Of a DNA stretch of 5,029 bases, positions 1 through 4,016 are shown piece after piece. This DNA is from Pseudomonadota bacterium (lineage in GTDB: Bacteria > Chloroflexota > Ktedonobacteria > Ktedonobacterales > JACDGC01). The position numbers and the translations under genes were made by a program. The DNA is taken from positions 1 to 5,029 of the forward strand of contig JAJPKG010000235.1 of assembly GCA_021323815.1 (NCBI GenBank). The letters are read 5' to 3'. The notes beneath the pieces were generated by a model. That model did no database searches. It saw only the letters and a list, made by a program, of their open reading frames with translations, and was not told the DNA's origin. Numbering within the stretch: position 1 is the first letter of the stretch; the number at the start of each line of letters is the position of its first letter.

Positions 1-615
1 GGCACCGTCGGCCAGATTGTGGGCATCTCGTCCGCTTCGCCCAGCACGTTGATTGTGCTGGTGAACCTCAAAACGCTGCAAGTCTCAGGATTGGTGGATG
101 AAGTCAACATCGGCAAGGTGCAGGTCGGCTGGCCGGTGGCCTTTACCTTGCGCGCCTATCCCCAGCAGATGTTCTATGGCACCGTCGCCGGCATCGCGCC
201 CATTCCGCATCAGCAGCAGGGCAGCGTCAGCTATGCGGTGAATGTCGCCATCGATCCCGCCAGCGCGTCCCAGGCGCGGCTGTTTCCGGCGATGACCGTC
301 ACCAACATCGCCATCACCACCAATGAGGCGTTCGGCGCGATCCTCATCCCCAATGCTGCGCTCGCCTTCGCCCGAAACGCCGTGAAGCAAGGCAAGCTCA
401 GCGCGGCGCAGGCCCAGGCGGCGCTGCAACAGGCACAGCAAACCATCGTCAATTCCAACGATACCGCGCTGAAAGAGGGTCAGGCGTCTTATGTGGCCCA
501 GTGGCAGAACGGCAATCTGGTGGCGGTGCCGGTCATCATCAGCATCTCTGACGGCACCGACACCGTCGTGCTTGGTGGCCTCAAAGCCGGCGATCCGGTG
601 GTGGTGAACGCTTAG
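1..615 (+). CDS. HlyD/MacA-like efflux periplasmic adaptor subunit (5' truncated)
   Basis: The frame is open from the first base, so the start lies outside the window; 204 residues are visible. The GTG at 19 is an internal valine, not a start. Residues about 20-66 have the look of the adaptor beta-barrel: the stretch reading VSGLVDEVNIGKVQVGWPV is the usual 'V.V.E.dig.v..Gq.v' pattern, followed by a YGTVAGIAP strand. Residues about 113-125 (ILIPNAAL) and 175-204 (PV.I..SDG, then LGGLKAGDPVVV) match the membrane-proximal domain that ends these proteins. Between them, about 127-165, is an Ala/Gln-rich, probably helical insertion. Such proteins join an inner-membrane ABC or RND transporter to an outer channel or, in monoderms, act with MacB-like permeases in export. 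No transporter gene follows, since the next gene is convergent, so any partner would be upstream. The family call is firm; the substrate is unknown. Confidence 0.85.
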   Translation, partial: GTVGQIVGISSASPSTLIVLVNLKTLQVSGLVDEVNIGKVQVGWPVAFTLRAYPQQMFYGTVAGIAPIPHQQQGSVSYAVNVAIDPASASQARLFPAMTVTNIAITTNEAFGAILIPNAALAFARNAVKQGKLSAAQAQAALQQAQQTIVNSNDTALKEGQASYVAQWQNGNLVAVPVIISISDGTDTVVLGGLKAGDPVVVNA

Positions 616-1823
616 AACGCCACCGGCAAGCGCTGGAAGCCGTGGAACGCAGCGTTCGCCAGGCGCGGCGGCGCTTCTTCGCGCAGGCGCAGATGTGGCA
701 GGCGGTCCAGCAAGGTGGCGAAAGCAATCTGCCCTTCCAGACGGGCGAGCGGCGCTCCCAGGCAGAAGTGCGGGCCGAAGCCAAAGGCGACATGCCGGTT
801 GTCGCGCCGCCCCACGTCCAGCGTGTCAGGCTCAGGGAATTGTGCGGGATCGCGGTTCGCCGCCGCCAGCGCGAACACCACCTCATAGCCCTGCGCGATC
901 TCCTGATTGCCGATGGTCATCGCCTCTTTGGCGATGCGCGAGGTGAATTGCACCGGTGGATCGAAGCGCAAAAACTCCTCGACGGCGCTGGGAATGAGCG
1001 ACGGATCGTCGCGCAGCCGTTGCAGTTGGTCGGGATGCGTCAGCAGCGCGTAGAGGCCGTTGCCGATGAGATTGGTGGTCGTCTCGTGGCCGGCAGCGAG
1101 CAAGAGGATGATGTTGGCCAGCAATTCCGTCTCGCTCAGCGTGTCGCCGTTCTCCTCGGCATGCAGCAGCGCCGCCAGCAAGTCCTGCTCGTCGCCCTGC
1201 CGCGTGGGGATGAGCGCCCGCAGATAATCGGTGAACTCTTGCATGCTCTGGCCGAAACGTTCCATCGCGTCCATCTGCGGCGTTCCCAAAAATTCCGCAA
1301 AGTCATCCGACCAGTGTTTGAAGCGGTCATTATCGCGTTCCGGCACGCCCAGCATGCGCGCGATGACGGTTGTCGGCAGCGGATACGCGAAATCGCGAAT
1401 GACATCCATTTCGCCCCGCGCCTGCACCACGCTCAGCAAATCATCGACGATGCCTTGAATCTCGCCGCGCATCGTCTCGATCATGCGCGGCGTGAACGCC
1501 TTGCTCACCAGCCCACGCAGCCGCGTGTGATCCGGTGGATCGCGGAACAGCATCTGGCGCGCGAGATATTCAAGCAACGGCTGCGCTGCCGCCCACTCCG
1601 GCGGCAGTTCGTCAGCGCCCGCGATGCGTTGCGCGCTGAACCGCGGATCGCGCAGGCCGGCGCTGACCTCAGCATAGCCCAGCAACACCCACATGCCCAG
1701 GTTGGCGTCAAAATAGAGCGGGTTTTCCGCCAGCAGGCGGGCATACATCGGATAGGGATCAGCGATCAGCGCAGGGTCCATGAAAAACAGGTCGGCGAAG
1801 GTCGATTGGGATGCAGTGGACAC
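612..1823 (-). CDS. Cytochrome P450 (soluble bacterial class I type)
   Basis: A complete 403-residue P450, the usual length for soluble bacterial members. It is a heme-thiolate monooxygenase that needs a separate ferredoxin and reductase; neither is encoded in the window. Visible landmarks are the C-helix DHTRLR (98-103), which contacts heme propionates; the I-helix AAGHETT (243-249) with the Glu247/Thr248 proton-relay pair; the K-helix ExxR (Glu283 to Arg286); and the heme loop FGFGPHFCLG (347-356) with Cys354 as the axial ligand. All key residues are intact and there is no signal or membrane segment, so the protein is cytosolic. The start is GTG, supported by an AAAGGAG site six bases upstream. 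Its stop overlaps the end of the adaptor gene by four bases. The N-terminal and I-helix pattern resembles CYP107-like and related hydroxylases of secondary metabolites or xenobiotics, but the substrate cannot be told from the sequence. There is no biosynthetic cluster around it. Confidence 0.96.
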   Translation of the reverse strand: MSTASQSTFADLFFMDPALIADPYPMYARLLAENPLYFDANLGMWVLLGYAEVSAGLRDPRFSAQRIAGADELPPEWAAAQPLLEYLARQMLFRDPPDHTRLRGLVSKAFTPRMIETMRGEIQGIVDDLLSVVQARGEMDVIRDFAYPLPTTVIARMLGVPERDNDRFKHWSDDFAEFLGTPQMDAMERFGQSMQEFTDYLRALIPTRQGDEQDLLAALLHAEENGDTLSETELLANIILLLAAGHETTTNLIGNGLYALLTHPDQLQRLRDDPSLIPSAVEEFLRFDPPVQFTSRIAKEAMTIGNQEIAQGYEVVFALAAANRDPAQFPEPDTLDVGRRDNRHVAFGFGPHFCLGAPLARLEGQIAFATLLDRLPHLRLREEAPPRLANAAFHGFQRLPVAF

Positions 1824-1829
1824 AAAACG

Positions 1830-1836
1830 CTCCTTT
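1830..1836 (-). promoter_or_regulatory. Shine-Dalgarno of the P450 gene
   Basis: Read on the minus strand this is AAAGGAG, six bases before the GTG at 1823. It decides the start: the GTG has a near-ideal site, whereas the next internal Met (residue 15, FFMDP) has none and would remove part of the conserved N-terminus. Confidence 0.75.
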
Positions 1837-1865
1837 GGTGATAGCGCAGACGATCAACAGTCCTC

Positions 1866-1871
1866 ATTATA
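1866..1871 (-). promoter_or_regulatory. Candidate -10 box for the P450 gene
   Basis: The minus strand reads a perfect TATAAT here, directly preceded by TG. Transcription would begin near 1859, giving a leader of about 35 bases before the GTG. Seventeen bases further upstream I see no good TTGACA-like -35 box, so the promoter may need an activator. A TGATCGT heptamer (minus strand, 1850-1856) lies right at the predicted start of transcription. Confidence 0.5.
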
Positions 1872-1874
1872 CAC

Positions 1875-1893
1875 CGATGAAGCGGCATCGCTT
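1875..1893. promoter_or_regulatory. Overlapping palindromes between divergent promoters (candidate operator)
   Basis: Two nested inverted repeats overlap here: CGATG (1875-1879) with CATCG (1886-1890), and AAGCG (1880-1884) with CGCTT (1889-1893). They sit between the -10 box of the P450 gene and that of the ThiF gene, and cover the place where both -35 boxes would be. A dimeric regulator bound here could control both genes. The arms are only five bases each, so chance is possible. No regulator gene lies nearby. Confidence 0.3.
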
Positions 1894-1904
1894 GTGCTGG
1901 GGCG

Positions 1905-1913
1905 TGCTATGAT
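1905..1913 (+). promoter_or_regulatory. Candidate extended -10 promoter of the ThiF-family gene
   Basis: The sequence TGCTATGAT is a TGn extension followed by TATGAT (five of six bases of TATAAT). Extended -10 promoters can work with a poor -35 box, and none is recognisable at 1885-1890. Transcription would start near 1920, only about 15 bases before the ATG, leaving just room for the ribosome binding site. Confidence 0.45.
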
Positions 1914-1920
1914 CTGGCAT

Positions 1921-1929
1921 AGGGGGTGA
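1921..1929 (+). promoter_or_regulatory. Shine-Dalgarno fixing the ThiF-family start at 1935
   Basis: AGGGGGTGA differs from the ideal AGGAGGTGA at one base and lies five bases before the ATG at 1935. The upstream in-frame GTG at 1926 is part of this site and therefore cannot be the start. Confidence 0.75.
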
Positions 1930-1934
1930 ACGCG

Positions 1935-3008
1935 ATGGCACAGGCAGATTTCGTGGCAGGGCGACAAGGGCGCTATGCACGGCAGCGCGTCTTTGCGCCG
2001 CTGGGAGCAGAGGGCCAGGCGCGGTTGCAGGCGGGCTGCGTGGGCATCGTCGGCTGCGGCGCGCTGGGCACGCACCTGGCGGATATGCTGGCGCGGGCAG
2101 GAGTGGGCACGCTGATTCTCATCGACCGCGACATTGTGGAATGGAGCAACCTGCAACGTCAGATGCTTTTCGATGAAGCGGATGCCGAGACCGGCACGCC
2201 CAAAGCGCTGGCGGCGGCGAACCGGCTGCGTGCCGTCAACAGCGAGATCTCCATTATTCCCCGCGTGCTGGACCTGGGGCCGGAAGAAGCGCAGGAACTC
2301 GCCGAAGAGGCTGATCTGATCCTGGATGGCTCCGATGCCTTCGAGACGCGCTACCTCATCAACGACGCCTGCGTGGCTGCCGGCACGCCGTGGATCTATA
2401 GCGCGGTGGTCGGCGCGGAGGGGATGACGCTCAACTGCCACGTCGCGATCGCTGAAAACGTGCGCACGCCCTGCCTGCGCTGCATCTGGCCGGAACCCGC
2501 GCCGCCCGGCACAGCGGCCACCTGCGACACCGCCGGCGTGCTGAACGGCGCAGTGAGCATGGTCACGGGCATCGCCGCCACCGAGGCAATCAAGATCCTC
2601 GCCGGCAGCGACGCCGTCAGCCGCGAGCTGCGCAGCTTCAACCTGTGGGATGGCACCTTCGACGCCATCACGTTGGGCCGCGACGCGGATTGCCCGGCGT
2701 GCGCGCATCACCAATTCGACTGGCTGGAAGGCGCGTCATCGCAAGATGCCGTGCGCCTGTGCGGGCGTGACACCATCCAAATTCGCCCCGAACAGCCCGG
2801 CGGCACGCGCAAAAGGGCGCTGGATCTCGCCGCCGTCGCCGCCCGCTGGCAGGATCTCGGTGAGGTGCAGCTCGCGCCCGCCACGTTCGCCCGCCTGCGC
2901 CTCGCGCCCTATGACTTGACGCTGTTCGCCGATGGTCGCGCCCTCATTCGTGGCACCGATGATCCCGCCATCGCCCGCTCGCTCTACGCACGCTACGTAG
3001 GGATGTAG
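1935..3008 (+). CDS. ThiF/MoeB-family (HesA/MoeB/ThiF) adenylyltransferase
   Basis: A complete 357-residue E1-like enzyme. The family uses ATP to adenylate the C-terminal Gly-Gly of a small sulfur carrier (ThiS or MoaD), so that sulfur can be loaded for thiamin thiazole or molybdopterin synthesis in the cytosol. Visible features: RYARQ (13-17); nucleotide loop GCGALG (40-45); Asp64 and Asp66 in LIDRD; NLQRQ (72-76) with the conserved Arg75; Lys90; LDGSDAFETRYLIND (130-144) with Asp131; two zinc-type Cys pairs, C180/C183 and C253/C256; and Cys197 in ATCDTAGVL, at the place of the ThiF/MoeB active cysteine. Residues about 268-357 (RLCGRDTIQI, then LFADGRALIRGT and ARSLYARYVG) are the C-terminal extension I associate with Bacillus-type ThiF proteins. 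The start is the ATG behind AGGGGGTGA. No thi or moa gene is adjacent, so ThiF and MoeB roles cannot be separated by context. Confidence 0.92.
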   Translation: MAQADFVAGRQGRYARQRVFAPLGAEGQARLQAGCVGIVGCGALGTHLADMLARAGVGTLILIDRDIVEWSNLQRQMLFDEADAETGTPKALAAANRLRAVNSEISIIPRVLDLGPEEAQELAEEADLILDGSDAFETRYLINDACVAAGTPWIYSAVVGAEGMTLNCHVAIAENVRTPCLRCIWPEPAPPGTAATCDTAGVLNGAVSMVTGIAATEAIKILAGSDAVSRELRSFNLWDGTFDAITLGRDADCPACAHHQFDWLEGASSQDAVRLCGRDTIQIRPEQPGGTRKRALDLAAVAARWQDLGEVQLAPATFARLRLAPYDLTLFADGRALIRGTDDPAIARSLYARYVGM

Positions 3009-3031
3009 GATGAGCGCCGGCCTCAACGCAT

Positions 3032-3063
3032 GTCCAGGGACGAACTGATCCTTCGTCCAGGGA
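3032..3063 (+). repeat. Hairpin with a flanking 9-base direct repeat, upstream of the nat remnant
   Basis: GGACGAA (3038-3044) and TTCGTCC (3052-3058) form a perfect 7-bp stem with a 7-base loop. The 9-mer GTCCAGGGA occurs twice, at 3032-3040 and 3055-3063, overlapping the stem arms. There is no U-run after it, so it is not a classical terminator. A second, smaller hairpin, CGATG-TGG-CATCG, lies at 3075-3087, just upstream of the ribosome binding site. These may be processing or stability elements between ThiF and nat, or chance. Confidence 0.35.
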
Positions 3064-3095
3064 AACTTGCGCGTCGATGTGGCATCGTTGAGGTG

Positions 3096-3101
3096 AGGAG
3101 G
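3096..3101 (+). promoter_or_regulatory. Shine-Dalgarno of the nat remnant
   Basis: A perfect AGGAGG seven bases before the ATG at 3109. Its intact state shows that a real gene began here and suggests that the decay of the coding part is recent. Confidence 0.75.
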
Positions 3102-3108
3102 GGATGGC

Positions 3109-3287
3109 ATGATCGACATCGATGCCTATCTGGCGCGCATCACCTATGCGGGAGCGCGCGAACCGACGGCGACGACAGGCTCATCATCACCGCTCATGGC
3201 GAGCGCACTGAGCGCGTGCTGGCAGGTGATGCCGAAGCGCGCGCCGTGCTGGCAGAATACTTCGGCATCGCTCTCAACCGTGTGTGA
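3109..3287 (+). pseudogene. nat: Arylamine N-acetyltransferase remnant, internally deleted and frame-shifted
   Basis: From the ATG, the first frame reads MIDIDAYLARITYAGAREPT, which is the typical start of bacterial arylamine N-acetyltransferases (MDIDAYLARIGY.G.REPT). The match stops near 3168. From about 3165 a different frame reads DGDDRLIITAHGERTERVL, then AEARAVLAEYFGIALNRV and a TGA at 3285. This is the typical end of the same family (a 'RL.....GE...R.L' strand, then VLAEhFGI). About 60 of the usual 250-280 residues remain. The whole middle is gone, including the Cys-His-Asp catalytic triad that transfers acetyl from acetyl-CoA to arylamines. The junction falls in the repetitive GACGGCGACGAC (3165-3176). 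Reading on in the first frame gives a nonsense tail to a TGA at 3310-3312. A deletion is the simplest reading; an assembly collapse is the alternative. I am confident of both ends from family knowledge, but have not aligned them. Confidence 0.8.
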
Positions 3288-3306
3288 TGTGCGGCGCAAC
3301 GAGTGG

Positions 3307-3717
3307 TTATGAACCTAGGGGCGGGGTGTTGATGAGGTTTCGCCCCTTGATGCGGCTGTTGATCACGCCCAGCACTGCGATGACGATGATGGCGAACACC
3401 GTCGCCGCTATGGCGTAATAAAACCGCTTGATCACATCGCTGTTGGTAGAAAAGAAGGGGACCGTCGGCAACCAGTGTGAGATGGCATCATTCCAGGCGA
3501 AGGCGGCGACGAAGCCGACCGCTGAAGACACAAGCGCAACGACGGTGGTGACGAAATTGCTGGCGGTCTGAATGGTGCGGCGCACTTGCTGCTGTGCCAT
3601 CGCGGCAGCCAGTTTTTGCATTTCCTGCACTTGTTCCGGCTTGAAGCCCATGCGTTCCAGCCGGCGTTTTGTCTGTTCCGGTGATTCGGGAGTGCCAGAG
3701 GTATCCGGCAGCGACAT
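3307..3717 (-). CDS. Small two-helix membrane protein, DUF5654-like
   Basis: A complete 136-residue protein of unknown function. Residues 1-50 are hydrophilic and charged, with a short element (RRLERMGFKPEQVQEMQKLAAAM, about 18-40) that looks helical. Two membrane segments follow: about 55-75 (FVTTVVALVSSAVGFVAAFAW) and about 99-119 (YYAIAATVFAIIVIAVLGVI), joined by a loop with the motif AWNDAI (74-79). The FVTTVVALVSSA...AAFAWNDAI pattern is what I recall for the DUF5654 family, whose members are short membrane proteins. A Lys/Arg-containing tail (SRIKGRN) probably faces the cytosol. The start ATG is preceded by AGAGAGGA, nine bases away, and a minus-strand promoter lies about 75 bases upstream. 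The gene is convergent with the nat remnant and divergent from the acylase. It has no clear functional tie to either. Confidence 0.8.
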   Translation of the reverse strand: MSLPDTSGTPESPEQTKRRLERMGFKPEQVQEMQKLAAAMAQQQVRRTIQTASNFVTTVVALVSSAVGFVAAFAWNDAISHWLPTVPFFSTNSDVIKRFYYAIAATVFAIIVIAVLGVINSRIKGRNLINTPPLGS

Positions 3718-3740
3718 AACGATGATTCCTCTCTTTTCAC

Positions 3741-3748
3741 ACGATCAG
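3741..3748 (-). repeat. CTGATCGT motif, inverted copy
   Basis: The plus strand reads ACGATCAG, the exact reverse complement of the CTGATCGT octamers at 3793-3800 and 3935-3942. It would lie in the 5' leader of the DUF5654-like transcript. Confidence 0.4.
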
Positions 3749-3790
3749 GCGGGACCAACGCCCGCGCGAACTTGCAAGGTGGCGTGCTGA

Positions 3791-3802
3791 ATCTGATCGT
3801 AG
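3791..3802 (+). repeat. 12-base direct repeat, copy 1 (ATCTGATCGTAG)
   Basis: Identical to 3933-3944. Similarity continues loosely beyond it (TATTGCT here, CATATGCT at copy 2). This copy overlaps the -10 box and predicted start of the minus-strand promoter. A further partial copy, CTGATCGC, follows at 3809-3816. Confidence 0.6.
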
Positions 3803-3829
3803 TATTGCTGATCGCGCGTGTTTCGTCAA
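3801..3829 (-). promoter_or_regulatory. Sigma70-type promoter for the DUF5654-like gene
   Basis: On the minus strand TTGACG (3824-3829; five of six consensus bases) and AATACT (3801-3806; four of six) are separated by exactly 17 bases. Transcription would start near 3794, leaving a leader of about 75 bases. The spacer and start site contain the CTGATCG motifs, a suitable place for repression. Confidence 0.5.
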
Positions 3830-3922
3830 GATCGCGGCGCAGCCCACGCTATCAGCAAAAACGAAGCCGTGCCCGCTTTCGTGGCGCTCCTCGCGCACAT
3901 GTGAGCAATTTCATCATGCCCC

Positions 3923-3952
3923 TTGCCGTCGCATCTGATCGTAGCATATGCT
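3923..3952 (+). promoter_or_regulatory. Weak promoter candidate for the penicillin acylase gene
   Basis: TTGCCG (3923-3928) and TATGCT (3947-3952) are 18 bases apart, with the second 12-base repeat lying in the spacer. The matches to consensus are only moderate (four of six bases each). The call rests mainly on position upstream of the ATG and on the parallel with the minus-strand promoter. Confidence 0.3.
3933..3944 (+). repeat. 12-base direct repeat, copy 2 (ATCTGATCGTAG)
   Basis: Exact second copy of 3791-3802, in the same orientation and 142 bases downstream. It contains CTGATCGT at 3935-3942 and falls between the candidate -35 and -10 of the acylase gene. Confidence 0.6.
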
Positions 3953-4016
3953 TGGGATACACCATGTTCAAGCATTCATCTTCTCCATCCCTTGCTGGGC
4001 GAAAGGCAGGCAGGCG

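Larger units (their letters stand above)
3718..4016. other. Divergent intergenic region with promoter and repeat motifs
   Basis: Nearly 300 bases without a convincing gene. Short frames here (for example around 3772-4020) are Arg/Ser-rich and look like nothing known. The region holds a minus-strand promoter, a weaker plus-strand promoter candidate, a 12-base direct repeat and several CTGATCG motifs, each listed separately. I see no tRNA-like cloverleaf, no U-tailed terminator and no mobile-element ends. A small stem, GCGGG (3749-3753) with CCCGC (3761-3765), is also present. Confidence 0.7.

Noticed and set aside
642..1841. A 399-residue open frame on the + strand opposite the P450 gene
   Set aside because: It is Arg/Gln/His-rich with no family motif, and lies wholly antisense to a P450 with every conserved motif intact. 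High GC content creates such shadow frames.
1854..2714. A 286-residue open frame on the - strand opposite the ThiF-family gene
   Set aside because: Low-complexity Arg/Ala/His composition, no ribosome site of note and no motif; it is explained by the GC-rich coding strand opposite.
3038..3058. Rho-independent terminator after the ThiF-family gene
   Set aside because: The stem is good but is followed by AGGGAAACTT rather than a T-run.
3030..3287. An intact 85-residue small protein starting at 3030
   Set aside because: Its first ~45 residues resemble nothing and have no ribosome site. Only the part after about 3165 is meaningful, and that is the nat C-terminus. Treated as part of the pseudogene.
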